DNA of 64,000 bases from Actinomadura macrotermitis (GCF_009604375.1 NZ_WEGH01000002.1:124001-188000); one strand, 5' to 3'; counted from the first letter of the stretch, positions 36,854 through 45,639 are shown. Numbers and translations are program-made. Notes: a model not told the origin generated them from the letters alone.

Positions 36854-37816
36854 TCAGCCGCCGGTCCAGCGGCGGTAGGCGTCCATGTCGACGTTGCCGC
36901 CGCACACGACGGTGACCACGTGCCGCCCGGCGAAGCGGTCGCGGTCTTCCAGGACCGCCGCGACGCCGAGCGCGGCCGACGGCTCGACGACCAGGCCGGC
37001 GTGGTCGAGGAGCAGCCGCATACCGGCGGTGATCGACTCCTCCCGGACCAGGACGGCGTCGTCGGCGACCAGCAGGAGGTCGTCCAGGACGGCCGGGATG
37101 GGGAACCGGCCGGCGACGCCGTCGGCGATGGTGTCGGCCGAGCCGGTGGTGACGACGCGCCGTTCCCGCCACGACAGCGTCATCGCCGGCGCGCCCTGCG
37201 GCTGGACGCAGATCACTTCGACACCGGGCGCCAGGGCCTTGATCACGTGCCCTATGCCGGTGGCCAGCGCCCCGCCGCCGAGGGCGATCAGGACGGCGTC
37301 GAACGAGGGCGCGGCCTCCACCAGCTCCAGGCCGATGGTCGCCGCGCCCTCGCAGGTCTCGATGTCCAGGCTGTCCTCGACCAGCCGGACGCCGTCGCGG
37401 CGCGCGATGGCCGCCGCCCGCTCCCGCGCCATCTCGAAGTCGCCGTCCACCAGCTCCAGCCGGGCGCCCAGCGCACGGATGCGGTCGAGCTTGGCCGCGG
37501 GTGCGCGACGGGACGCCACGACGGTGACGTCGAGTCCCCGGCCGCGCCCGGACCAGGCGAGCGCCTGCCCGAGGTTGCCCGCACTCGCGCACACCACGGC
37601 CTGCTGGCCGCTGCCGGCGAGCAGGCTCGCAACGAGCTCGGTGCCGCGGGCCTTGAAGCTGCGGACCGGGTTCGCCGTTTCGAGCTTGACGCTCACCGCG
37701 CACCCGAGGCGGGACTCCAGCGCCTCGCAGCGGTACAGCGGCGTATCGAGGAAAACCGGGTCGATCATCCCGCGTGCCGCCCGGATCCGATCGGTGTCGA
37801 GCCGCGTCTCCTGCAC
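36854..37816 (-). CDS. PLP-dependent threonine/serine dehydratase-like enzyme
   Basis: 320 residues from GTG at 37816 (ATG at 37768 is possible). Lys55 in RSFKARG is the PLP-binding residue; SAGNLGQALAW and the glycine loop GGGALATGIG contact the cofactor. It is a fold-type II enzyme, likely deaminating Thr or Ser to 2-oxo acids; racemase or ectoine-utilisation relatives are alternatives. There is no regulatory ACT domain, so this is the short, catabolic form. Convergent with the kinase gene, with 5 nt between stops. Confidence 0.85.
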   Translation of the reverse strand: MQETRLDTDRIRAARGMIDPVFLDTPLYRCEALESRLGCAVSVKLETANPVRSFKARGTELVASLLAGSGQQAVVCASAGNLGQALAWSGRGRGLDVTVVASRRAPAAKLDRIRALGARLELVDGDFEMARERAAAIARRDGVRLVEDSLDIETCEGAATIGLELVEAAPSFDAVLIALGGGALATGIGHVIKALAPGVEVICVQPQGAPAMTLSWRERRVVTTGSADTIADGVAGRFPIPAVLDDLLLVADDAVLVREESITAGMRLLLDHAGLVVEPSAALGVAAVLEDRDRFAGRHVVTVVCGGNVDMDAYRRWTGG

Positions 37817-37958
37817 GACACAGCAGCGTAGCGCCGGCGAAAGGAAGGGCCCGGCCGCCGTGGGGAAGGACGACCGGGCCCAACGGCACGCGCACGCAAC
37901 GGGGTGACGCTTCCGGAGGAGCAGCGGCAACCTCGGCAAGCCCGCCCGCGCGGCCCGG

Positions 37959-38801
37959 CTAGGGGGTGGGCGGGGTGGAGGAGGCGGCGATGAGGGAGGT
38001 CAGCGGGCGGAGGCGGGCGGCGAGGGGGTCGGCGAGAGCGAGCTGGGCGCGGGCGGCGAGCAGGGCGGGGACCCACCAGGGGGCGAAGACGGTCCGGGCG
38101 CGCCGTTCGATGCCCGCGGTCATCGCGGCGCCCGCGCGCGCCACCGGGATGGGCGCGCCGATCACCCTGGGGAAGCGGTCCGGACCCGGGCGGGTGAGCA
38201 GGCCGCGGACGAGGCCGGTGTCGACCGTCCCGAAGTAGGCGACGCCGACCGCGGTGCCGGTGTGCGCGAGCTCGATCCGCAGCGCCCGGCCGAACGCCTC
38301 CACCGCGGCCTTGCTCGCCCCGTAGGCGGCGACCGTGGGGCACGGGATCGCCGCGGCGATCGAGGAGGTCACCAGGATGTAGCCGCGGCGCGCGCACACC
38401 TGCGGCAGCGCCGCGCGGACCGTGCGCCAGACGCCGAGCAGGTTCACCTCCACGACCCGCTCGAACGCGGCCGGCTCGACGGCGGCGACGGTGGCGAGCG
38501 GGCCGCTGACGCCGGCGTTGGCGACCAGCACGTCGATGCCGCCGAACCGCTCGCCGATGTCGCGCATCACCTCGGCCAGGCCGGCGGTGTCGGTCACGTC
38601 CACCGGGTAGGCCGCGGCGCGGGGGCCCAGCCGGGCGGCCGTCCGCGCCACGCCCGCGGCGTCGCGGTCGAGCAGCGCCACCGACGCGCCCCGGGCCGCC
38701 AGCCGCCGCGCCGTCTCGCCGCCGATGCCGCCCGCCGCGCCGGTGATCACCGCGACCCGGCCGGCGACCGGGCTCCGGCGGTCCGTCTGATGTGTCCTCA
38801 T
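37959..38801 (-). CDS. Short-chain dehydrogenase/reductase
   Basis: 280 residues. TGAAGGIG (about 20-27) binds the cofactor, NAG is present (ANAGVSG), and Ser/Tyr/Lys are in VTSSIAAAI and YGASKAA. Length and motifs fit classical NAD(P)-dependent SDRs; the substrate is unknown. It is divergent from the TetR gene with a palindromic operator between, so it is probably repressed by that protein. Confidence 0.9.
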   Translation of the reverse strand: MRTHQTDRRSPVAGRVAVITGAAGGIGGETARRLAARGASVALLDRDAAGVARTAARLGPRAAAYPVDVTDTAGLAEVMRDIGERFGGIDVLVANAGVSGPLATVAAVEPAAFERVVEVNLLGVWRTVRAALPQVCARRGYILVTSSIAAAIPCPTVAAYGASKAAVEAFGRALRIELAHTGTAVGVAYFGTVDTGLVRGLLTRPGPDRFPRVIGAPIPVARAGAAMTAGIERRARTVFAPWWVPALLAARAQLALADPLAARLRPLTSLIAASSTPPTP

Positions 38802-38832
38802 GGCCGGAGTGTCCGGGAGGGGGCGCCGCCTG

Positions 38833-38859
38833 TCAATCAGTGATTGAAATGGTGATTGA
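38833..38859. promoter_or_regulatory. TetR-type operator between SDR and regulator genes
   Basis: A perfect palindrome, TCAATCA-G-TGATTGA (38833-38847), is followed by a third half-site TGATTGA (38853-38859) repeated 12 bp after the second. It sits between the divergent starts at 38801 and 38891, where it could control both. Confidence 0.75.
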
Positions 38860-38890
38860 CGCGGGTGCGGGGCCGTGCTGGAGTGGGGGG

Positions 38891-39478
38891 ATGCACCCCA
38901 CTTCGTCCCCCGATGCCCGGCGCCGGCTCCTGGAGGCCGCCGAGCGGCTGCTGCGCGAACAGGGCTACCACCAGGTGTCGGTGCGCGCGGTCAACAAGGC
39001 CGCGGGCATGAACCCCGCCGCCGTCCACTACCACTTCGGCTCCAAGCAGGAGCTGGTCACCGCGCTGCTGGAGCGGCGGCTGCGGCCGCTGTGGGAGGAC
39101 CGCCTGGAACTGCTGGACAAGCGGGTGCGGGCCGGCGACCCGCCGGGGCCAGCGGAGCTGGTGGAGCTCCTGGTCCAGGCCCTGGCCGAGACGGCGGCCG
39201 ATCCGGACCGGCGCTGGCTGCTCGGCCTGCTGGCCCGGCTGGTGCTGTCCGGGCAGCCGCTGCCCTGGCGGTCCCCCTGGTCCGACCCGGGCCCCTGGAC
39301 GACGCTGCTCTCCCGGACGCTGCCGCACCTGCCCCCCGAGGTCGTGGCGGACCGGTGGCGGCTCGCCCGCGATCTGCTGCTGGTCACCTACGGCTCGCCC
39401 GACGCCCTCCCCTCCCCCGCCGAGACGGCGGCCTTCGTGACCGCCGGTCTGAGCGCCCCCGCCCATGAACAGCGCTGA
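38891..39478 (+). CDS. TetR-family transcriptional regulator
   Basis: 195 residues. The helix-turn-helix spans about 27-52: VSVRAVNKAAGMNPAAVHYH is followed by FGSKQELV, a classic TetR layout. The C-terminal ligand domain is about 60-195 and its effector is unknown. The gene overlaps the old-yellow-enzyme gene by 14 nt. ATG follows a G-run. It probably represses itself, the overlapping oxidoreductase and the divergent SDR through the palindrome at 38833. Confidence 0.9.
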   Translation: MHPTSSPDARRRLLEAAERLLREQGYHQVSVRAVNKAAGMNPAAVHYHFGSKQELVTALLERRLRPLWEDRLELLDKRVRAGDPPGPAELVELLVQALAETAADPDRRWLLGLLARLVLSGQPLPWRSPWSDPGPWTTLLSRTLPHLPPEVVADRWRLARDLLLVTYGSPDALPSPAETAAFVTAGLSAPAHEQR

Positions 39479-40649
39479 CACCGTCTTCGAGCCCGCGCGG
39501 CTCGGGCCGCTGACCCTGCGCAACCGCGTCATCAAGGCCGCGACCTTCGAAGGCCGCACGCCGCGGGCGCTCGTCACCGACGAGCTCATCGCCTTCCACC
39601 GCGCCGTCGCCGCCGGCGGGGCGGCGATGACGACCCTCGCCTACTGCGCGGTGAGCCCCGAGGGGCGGACCGAGCGGCGGCAGATCCATCTGCGGCGCGA
39701 GGCGGCGCCCGGCCTCGCCCGGCTGGCCGAGGCCGTCCACGCCGAGGGCGCGCTGGTCTCGGCGCAGCTCGGGCACGCCGGCCCCGTCGCCGACGCGCGC
39801 TCCAACCGGCGGCCCGCGCTGGCGGCGTCGCGGCGGCTCAGCCCGCTGACGGGGCGCTTCGTCCAGGGCGCCACCGCCGTCGACCTGTCCCGCCTCATCA
39901 CCGCCTTCGCCGACGGCGCCGAGCTGGTCGCGGACAGCGGGTTCGACGCCGTCGAGCTGCACTTCGGGCACAACTACCTGGTCAGCTCGTTCCTGACGCC
40001 CCGGCTCAACCGCCGCCGCGACCAGTGGGGCGGCTCACTGCCCAACCGGGCCCGCCTCGCCCGCCAGGTCGCCGAGGCCGTCCGCGCGCGGGTCGGGGAC
40101 CGCATCGCCGTCACCGCCAAGCTCAACATGGAGGACGGCGTGCGCGGCGGCCTCACCGTGGACAACGCCATCGCCGCCGCCCGGCTCCTGGAGGCCGACG
40201 GCCACCTGGACGCCCTCACCCTCACCGCGGGCGGGTCGCTGCTCAACCCCATGTACCTGTTCCGCGGCGATCCGCCGGTCAAGGAGCTGGCCGCCGCGTT
40301 CCCGCAGCCCCTGCGGACCGGCCTCAGGATCGCCGGGCGCGGCTTCCTGCGCCGCTACCCCTACACGCCGCTCTACCTGCTCCCGGCCGCCCGCCGGTTC
40401 CGCGCGGCCCTCTCCATGCCCCTCGTCCTGCTCGGCGGGATCACCGAGCACGCGCATCTGCGGCAGGCCATGGACGAGGGCTTCCAGTTCGCCGCCATGG
40501 CCCGCGCCCTCCTGATGGAGCCCGACCTGGTCGACAGGATCCGGCGCGACACCGCCACCGTGTCGCGCTGCGTCCACTGCAACAAGTGCATGCCGACCAT
40601 CTACCGGGGCACCCGCTGCGTCCTCACCGGCGGGCGCGCATCGTCATGA
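39465..40649 (+). CDS. NADH:flavin oxidoreductase, old yellow enzyme family
   Basis: 394 residues; FMN-binding TIM barrel. LGPLTLRNRVIKAAT starts the barrel, AQLGHAG and the HFGHNYLVSSFLTPRLN motif line the active site, and GGITE is near the end. The C-terminal CVHCNKC with a later Cys resembles the Fe-S motif of 2,4-dienoyl-CoA reductase-type members, but the second FAD/NADPH domain is absent, so this is a short form. It overlaps the TetR gene by 14 nt and is probably under its control. Confidence 0.88.
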   Translation: MNSADTVFEPARLGPLTLRNRVIKAATFEGRTPRALVTDELIAFHRAVAAGGAAMTTLAYCAVSPEGRTERRQIHLRREAAPGLARLAEAVHAEGALVSAQLGHAGPVADARSNRRPALAASRRLSPLTGRFVQGATAVDLSRLITAFADGAELVADSGFDAVELHFGHNYLVSSFLTPRLNRRRDQWGGSLPNRARLARQVAEAVRARVGDRIAVTAKLNMEDGVRGGLTVDNAIAAARLLEADGHLDALTLTAGGSLLNPMYLFRGDPPVKELAAAFPQPLRTGLRIAGRGFLRRYPYTPLYLLPAARRFRAALSMPLVLLGGITEHAHLRQAMDEGFQFAAMARALLMEPDLVDRIRRDTATVSRCVHCNKCMPTIYRGTRCVLTGGRASS

Positions 40650-40796
40650 CAGGGAGCACCGGGAAACTCCAGGGTCCCCCGGACCAGTGATCCGTCCGTG
40701 AGGAACGCCTCAATCATCGAATTGATCAAACATAACGATCGTGACACTGCTAACGTTCCGCTTGATCTCCCGAAACTCCCTAGCATGGAGATGTTA

Positions 40797-41330
40797 ATGC
40801 GACGCATGCGACAGATCGCTGGCGCCACGCTGCTCAGCGGCGCCGTCGTGGCCGGCGGCGGCATCATCGCCGCCCCCGCCAACGCGGCCCCCGCGCCGAA
40901 GCCGGCCGTCCACGCGGCCCCCGCGGAGCAGGCACCGCTGCACGAGGCCGCCCCCGGCACCATCGCTGCGCAGTCCACCAAGCACGGCTTCAAGACCAAG
41001 GGCCTGCCCGGCGTCAACGGCTGGGGCACCTACCAGTACAGCAGCTACAAGGGCCGCAAGACCCAGCTGCTGTGGTTCAAGATCAAGGACTCGCGTAGCG
41101 GCAAGCACGCCGCCCTGCGCTTCCTCATCAGCAAGAGCAAGGGCAAGCCGTTCGACGAGTGGGTCTACTGGAACCGCAAGGACAACAGCACCACCAAGTG
41201 GGCGGGCTTCCACACCTACTACCTCGGCCGGATCTACATCCGCGAGGAGCTGGGCTACGAGTACCGCGACAGCAAGGGCCGGCTCCGCTTCCGGACCACC
41301 AACGCCGGCAAGTGGTACTACTGGAAGTAA
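40797..41330 (+). CDS. Small secreted protein, Trp/Tyr/Lys-rich, unknown
   Basis: 177 residues. ATG at 40797 has GGAG 6 nt upstream, preferred over earlier in-frame starts because it places a Sec signal (about 1-30, ending PANA-AP) at the N-terminus. The mature part is basic and aromatic, including LLWFKIKDS, YWNRKDNST and a terminal KWYYWK. It may be a cell-wall-associated or defence polypeptide; no family is recognised. TGCTAACGT (40748-40756) upstream looks like an extended -10. A hairpin terminator follows. Confidence 0.75.
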   Translation: MRRMRQIAGATLLSGAVVAGGGIIAAPANAAPAPKPAVHAAPAEQAPLHEAAPGTIAAQSTKHGFKTKGLPGVNGWGTYQYSSYKGRKTQLLWFKIKDSRSGKHAALRFLISKSKGKPFDEWVYWNRKDNSTTKWAGFHTYYLGRIYIREELGYEYRDSKGRLRFRTTNAGKWYYWK

Positions 41331-41357
41331 CCCCTGGTCAGAGGCTCTGACCTGATG

Positions 41358-41395
41358 AACGGCCCCCTCGGCGTCCGGAAGCCGGGGGGGCCGTT
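41358..41395 (+). terminator. Hairpin terminator after secreted-protein gene
   Basis: A 15-bp stem (41358-41372 with 41381-41395), one G-U pair, encloses an 8-nt loop. It begins 27 nt after the stop; the T-run is weak, as usual in high-GC actinomycetes. Confidence 0.75.
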
Positions 41396-41443
41396 CGCAT
41401 TCCCCGGGCGCGACGGGCCGGGGCAGGCGTTACGATCTGCGCA

Positions 41444-42034
41444 ATGTTCCCGCCTCCCCCTCCGCAGCCGCCCCGGCGGCGGTTCGTGCTGCCCGCCGGG
41501 ATCGGGGCCGGGGCCGTCCTGCTCGCGGTGGCGCTGTGGGCCGCCGGCGGGTTCGCCGAGACGCCGAAGCAGCCCGCCGCGGCCGCCGGGCGGCCCGTCA
41601 ACCAGGGCCGGTACCAGGTGACCGTGCAGGGCGCGCGGCTGGAGACCGTCAAAGGGGTGGCCGGCCGGCCGGGCGAGCGGTACATCGTGGTGCGGATGCG
41701 GGTGGTCCTGAAGGGCGACGAGACCTCCTCGCTCACCTACGGCGGGCTGCGGGAGGGCGTCGCCGCCCGCACCAGGGCCGGCACGTGGCTGAGCCCCGAC
41801 GAGGTGCGCGGGTTCGCCGCCGGCGCGAAGACCGGCTCCGTCCAGCCCGGCCTGCCGGTCGACGCCGCCGCCATGTGGCGGGCGGGCCCCGCCGACGCGC
41901 CGCAGCGGTTCACGGTCGGGCTGCGCAAGTGGGAGTACGGGCCGGGCTTCACCGACGCCTCCTACCAGTGGCGGGCCGGGAAAGAGGACGGCGACGCCAT
42001 GGCGGGCGTCCTGACGCTGCCGGTGGCGCGGTGA
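41444..42034 (+). CDS. Membrane-anchored protein, operon member 1 (DUF4352-like)
   Basis: 196 residues; Pro-rich start, one membrane helix (about 15-36), then a beta-rich extracytoplasmic domain of DUF4352/telokin-like size with YQVTVQGARLETVKG and YIVVRMRV strands. TACGAT (41431-41436) lies 7 nt before the ATG, so the transcript is probably leaderless. It overlaps the next gene by 4 nt. Unknown role; the domain type often binds ligands at the surface. Confidence 0.65.
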   Translation: MFPPPPPQPPRRRFVLPAGIGAGAVLLAVALWAAGGFAETPKQPAAAAGRPVNQGRYQVTVQGARLETVKGVAGRPGERYIVVRMRVVLKGDETSSLTYGGLREGVAARTRAGTWLSPDEVRGFAAGAKTGSVQPGLPVDAAAMWRAGPADAPQRFTVGLRKWEYGPGFTDASYQWRAGKEDGDAMAGVLTLPVAR

Positions 42035-42612
42035 ACGCCCAGCAGGTCCTGGTGCGGGGCGGCGCCGGCGTGCTCGGCGCGGCCCTGCTGGCGGGAGCGA
42101 TGTGGCTGCACACCGTCCGCCCGCGCGCCGAGGCACGGGTGCTGGAGCCGATCCGCAGCGAGGGCCGGGTCGGCGAGGTCGTCGCCAACCGTGAGTTCAG
42201 CGTGCGGGTCGAGCGGGTGACCGCCGCCCGGGCCCTCGCCCGCGCGGTGCCGCGGCGCAGAACGCCGCCGGTGCGCACCGACGGGGTGTACGTGATCGTG
42301 CGGGCGCGGGCGACGAGCGGGCGCGAGCCGGTCCGGCTGCAGACGGCCCGGCTCGTCACGGCCAAGGGGAACACCTACTGGAAGGCCGACCGGCCCGACG
42401 CCGCGGCGCCCAGCGAGCCGATCCTCCAGCCGCTGCTGTGGAGCCCGGTGACGTGGGTGTTCGAGGTGCCCAGGGACCAGGTGGCCGGGGCGCGGCTGCT
42501 CGTCGGCACCGGCGGCCTGCTCCCCCAGCTGTCGGCCGCCGCCGAGATCGACCTCGGGCTGGGCGGGGACGTGCCGGTCGCCGCGCTGTACGACCCGGGG
42601 ACCGAGCGGTGA
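42031..42612 (+). CDS. Membrane-anchored protein, operon member 2 (DUF4352-like)
   Basis: 193 residues from GTG overlapping the previous stop (GTGA). Helix at about 8-27 and an extracytoplasmic beta domain with EFSVRVERVTAARAL, GVYVIVRARATS and VTWVFEVP strands. Same architecture as member 1. Overlaps member 3 by 4 nt. Confidence 0.65.
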   Translation: MNAQQVLVRGGAGVLGAALLAGAMWLHTVRPRAEARVLEPIRSEGRVGEVVANREFSVRVERVTAARALARAVPRRRTPPVRTDGVYVIVRARATSGREPVRLQTARLVTAKGNTYWKADRPDAAAPSEPILQPLLWSPVTWVFEVPRDQVAGARLLVGTGGLLPQLSAAAEIDLGLGGDVPVAALYDPGTER

Positions 42613-43154
42613 ACCTGGACGTCACGCGGCCCGATCCGATCGCGCGGGAGCCGCGGCTGCGGCCCCGCGACCGGCGCATCGCCGAGGCGATCGCGCTGCT
42701 CACGCTGCTGCCCGTCGTGCCCGTCCTGGCCTGGGCCGACCAGACCGCGAACGTGCACCGCAGCCTGGCGCCGCTGGAGAAGCCCGTGATCGTGTCGCGC
42801 GGCGGCGAGGGCGAGCTGGCCGGGGTGCGGTGGCGCGTGCGCGGCCGGACCACCGGCCCCGGCCTGGGCGACGGCGTGGCGGCGCTGCGGATCGTGCTGC
42901 TGGCGCGCCCGGCGGACGCGGCGGCCGCCAGGTCCATCGGCGCCTACGGCACCCTCTACCGGCTGCGCGACGGGCAAGGCCACGTGTGGAACGGCACCGC
43001 GCTGGCGGCCCCGGCCAAGCCCGGTGCGCCCGTGCAGGTCACCGTCCAGGCGACGCTGCCCCGTGCAGCGGCGGACGCGGTGGCGCTGGAGATCCTGCCG
43101 CCCCGATCCCAAGCGCGGAAGGGCGCGCTGCCTTCGCTGCGTTTCCCGCCGTGA
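42609..43154 (+). CDS. Membrane-anchored protein, operon member 3
   Basis: 181 residues from GTG at 42609. One membrane helix (about 26-44) and an extracytoplasmic domain. It is the third gene in a chain of 4-nt overlaps, so the three proteins are probably made together and may form one complex. Its last 39 codons overlap, antiparallel, the 3' end of the convergent membrane-protein gene; both reading frames look real. Confidence 0.6.
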   Translation: MNLDVTRPDPIAREPRLRPRDRRIAEAIALLTLLPVVPVLAWADQTANVHRSLAPLEKPVIVSRGGEGELAGVRWRVRGRTTGPGLGDGVAALRIVLLARPADAAAARSIGAYGTLYRLRDGQGHVWNGTALAAPAKPGAPVQVTVQATLPRAAADAVALEILPPRSQARKGALPSLRFPP

Positions 43155-44343
43155 CGCGGGCCATGACCAGGTCGAACGCGGCGGCCAGCAGGCAGGCGCG
43201 CAGCATCTGGACGACCAGGTCCACGCCGAAGGCGACCAGCGGCTGACGCGGCAGCCACCACTCCACCGGATGCGGGCCGACCAGCTCGAAGACCTCCCGG
43301 CCGGCGACGGCGGGCAGCACGTCCAGCCCCATGAGCAGCAGGCAGAACACCCCGAACGGGACCGGGCCGGAGCGGCGGACCAGGCGCAGCCCGTACCAGG
43401 CCGGCAGCCACAGCTCGCGGAACCCGCGGGTGAGGAACTCGCGGACGGTGCCGGCCTGCCCGACGCCGCCCGCGCGGGCCAGGTGCCGGGCGGCGCGGCC
43501 GTCGCCGAGGACCAGCCGCTCGTCCCCGGCGTCCAGGCCGAGGATCACCCCGGCGATGACGAGCCAGACCAGCCCGCCGAGCACCGCGTACCGGAACGCC
43601 GGCCACAGGTCCAGCACGGGCCCGGCCGCGTCCGAGACCCACGCCCACGCCCGCCGGTCCGCCAGCCAGTCGCCGGCCTCGCCGCGCAGATGGTCGACGG
43701 TGAAGATCGCGAACAGCGCGAAGTCGACCTCCAGGAACGCCACCACCAGCGCGCCCGCGCGCGGCAGCCGCTCCTCCAGCAGCCACTCGGCGAGCGCCTT
43801 CAGCGCGAAGAACCCGACGGTGAGGCCGATCGCGAGCGGAACGTGCCTCTCCAGCGTGACGAGCATGCCGAGGCCGCGGGCCTGCCCGGCCAGGCCGCCC
43901 TCGGCGAACCCGCGCACCTCGGCGGTCTCGGCGAACGCGCGGGCGTCGTCGCCCTGCATGCCCCAGGCCAGGTAGAAGATGACGAACGGCAGCACGGCGC
44001 GGCCGAGCGCGCCGAGGAACGGCTCGTCGTCGCCGACCGCCCACGCGGCGAGCCCGCCGCCCGCCTCGCGCGCCTGCACCGTCGCCAGGCCCTCGCGCAC
44101 GCAGTGCACCATCGCGACGGTGACGCCGAGCGTGATCATCACCAGCAGGCTGACGGTGACCAGCGGCGCGACCTGCGCGCCGATCCCCTTCGCCGCGCCG
44201 AGCCGGTAGCCGCCGTACATGGCGCCGTAGCGCAGTACCTGGCCCACGGTGAACCACAGCGCGAGCGGCAGCGCGAACCGGCCCGCCAGCCGGAGCGTGG
44301 TCCAGGGCAGGAGCAGCGGCGATCGGGGGGAGAGGCCGGGCAT
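43039..44343 (-). CDS. Polytopic membrane protein, unknown
   Basis: 434 residues with about eight hydrophobic helices (about 20-45, 60-82, 115-135, 170-190, 195-215, 250-275, 330-350, 365-390). No transporter signature was recognised. TACCAT, 7 nt before the ATG on this strand, suggests a leaderless transcript. The C-terminus (last 34 residues, Ala/Pro-rich) lies within the 116-nt antiparallel overlap with the operon ending at 43154. Confidence 0.7.
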   Translation of the reverse strand: MPGLSPRSPLLLPWTTLRLAGRFALPLALWFTVGQVLRYGAMYGGYRLGAAKGIGAQVAPLVTVSLLVMITLGVTVAMVHCVREGLATVQAREAGGGLAAWAVGDDEPFLGALGRAVLPFVIFYLAWGMQGDDARAFAETAEVRGFAEGGLAGQARGLGMLVTLERHVPLAIGLTVGFFALKALAEWLLEERLPRAGALVVAFLEVDFALFAIFTVDHLRGEAGDWLADRRAWAWVSDAAGPVLDLWPAFRYAVLGGLVWLVIAGVILGLDAGDERLVLGDGRAARHLARAGGVGQAGTVREFLTRGFRELWLPAWYGLRLVRRSGPVPFGVFCLLLMGLDVLPAVAGREVFELVGPHPVEWWLPRQPLVAFGVDLVVQMLRACLLAAAFDLVMARVTAGNAAKAARPSALGIGAAGSPAPPRPPLHGAASPGR

Positions 44344-44365
44344 TCCGCAGATGGTACCGACGCGA

Positions 44366-44405
44366 CGGCCCCCGCCGCCCCGCGCGAGCGGGAGGACGGG
44401 GGCCG
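44366..44405 (-). terminator. GC-rich hairpin terminator of sulfur operon
   Basis: CGGCCCCCG (44366-44374) pairs with CGGGGGCCG (44397-44405), with further partial pairing inside. It lies 16 nt after the stop of the DUF1416 gene. Confidence 0.6.
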
Positions 44406-44420
44406 GTCGGAACGGGCAGG

Positions 44421-44729
44421 TCAGATGGTGACCTCGAGACCGGCGACCTCGCCGGTCTTGGCGGTGATGGTGTGGTCGACGCTCACGCCGCCCGCCGCCA
44501 GCACCCGCACGGTCCAGTCGCCGTCGGCGGCGAAGAACCGGAACACGCCCTCGTCGCCGGTCACGACCTCGGCGGTGAACTCGCCGGTCGAGTCGAGCAG
44601 GCGGGCGTACGCGCTGGACACCGGGGCGCCGTCACGGGTGACGGTGCCCTGGATGACGGCCTCGTTGTTCAGGTCGACGGTCGCCGGAAGGTGCGCCGTC
44701 TGCGCGGGCGCTGCGCATCCCTGAGTCAT
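44421..44729 (-). CDS. sseC: DUF1416 protein, SseC-like
   Basis: 102 residues, the size of M. tuberculosis SseC. It has the GTVTRDGAPVSSAYARLLD and FRFFAADGDWTVRVLA strands of a transthyretin-like beta-sandwich (DUF1416). AAGGAGG lies 6 nt before the ATG. It follows the thiosulfate sulfurtransferase gene on the same strand, as sseC2 follows cysA2 in M. tuberculosis. It probably assists sulfur transfer; the exact role is unknown. Confidence 0.88.
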   Translation of the reverse strand: MTQGCAAPAQTAHLPATVDLNNEAVIQGTVTRDGAPVSSAYARLLDSTGEFTAEVVTGDEGVFRFFAADGDWTVRVLAAGGVSVDHTITAKTGEVAGLEVTI

Positions 44730-44799
44730 GGTGTTCCTCCTTCTCCGCCGGCACGGCGGGGGTATTGCTCCGCTGGGGTATTGCGGGGAAAGGGGCTTG

Positions 44800-45639
44800 T
44801 TACTTCGCCTCGCCGAGCTCGATCGGCACGCCGACCAGCGAGCCGTACTCGGTCCAGGAACCGTCGTAGTTCTTGACGTTCTCCAGGCCGAGCAGCTCGC
44901 GCAGCGCGAACCAGGTGTGCGAGGAGCGCTCACCGATGCGGCAGTAGGCGATGGTGTCCTTGGACAGGTCCACGCCGGCCTCGGTGTAGAGCTTGCGCAG
45001 CTCGTCGTCGGACTTGAAGGTGCCGTCGTCGTTGGCCGCCTTGGACCACGGGATGCTGCGGGCGGTCGGCACGTGGCCGGCGCGCTGCGCCTGCTCCTGC
45101 GGCAGGTGGGCCGGGGCGAGCAGCTTGCCGCTGAACTCGTCGGGCGAGCGGACGTCGATCAGGTTCTCCTTGCCGATCGCGTCGACGACCTCGTCGCGGA
45201 AGGCGCGGATGGACAGGTCCTGCTCCTTGGCCTGGTACTGCGTGGCCGGGCGCTCGGGCACGTCGGTGACCAGCTCGCGGGAGTCCAGCTCCCACTTCTT
45301 GCGGCCGCCGTCGAGCAGCTGCACCTTCTCGTGGCCGTACAGCTTGAAGTACCAGTAGGCGTAGGCCGCGAACCAGTTGTTGTTGCCGCCGTACAGGATC
45401 ACCAGGTCGTCGTTGGCGATGCCCTTGCGCGACAGCAGCTCCTCGAAGCCGGTCTTGTCCACGAAGTCGCGGCGGACCGGGTCCTGCAGCTCGGTCTTCC
45501 AGTCGATCTTCACGGCGCCACGGATGTGGCCCTTGTCGTAGGCGGACACGTCCTCGTCGACCTCGACGAGCACCAGGCCCGGGTCGTCGATGTGGGCCTC
45601 GACCCAAGCAGCGTCCACCAGGACGTCGGAGCGGCTCAT
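44800..45639 (-). CDS. cysA2: Thiosulfate sulfurtransferase (rhodanese, CysA/SseA type)
   Basis: 279 residues: two rhodanese domains. The active loop CRIGERSS with Cys233 is in the second. The N-terminal domain has no Cys in its loop. It moves sulfane sulfur from thiosulfate to thiols or cyanide. AGGGAGG precedes the ATG. ATGA overlaps the DUF4395 stop, so it is translationally coupled. The name follows the conserved M. tuberculosis arrangement and is distinct from sulfate-permease CysA. Confidence 0.93.
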   Translation of the reverse strand: MSRSDVLVDAAWVEAHIDDPGLVLVEVDEDVSAYDKGHIRGAVKIDWKTELQDPVRRDFVDKTGFEELLSRKGIANDDLVILYGGNNNWFAAYAYWYFKLYGHEKVQLLDGGRKKWELDSRELVTDVPERPATQYQAKEQDLSIRAFRDEVVDAIGKENLIDVRSPDEFSGKLLAPAHLPQEQAQRAGHVPTARSIPWSKAANDDGTFKSDDELRKLYTEAGVDLSKDTIAYCRIGERSSHTWFALRELLGLENVKNYDGSWTEYGSLVGVPIELGEAK

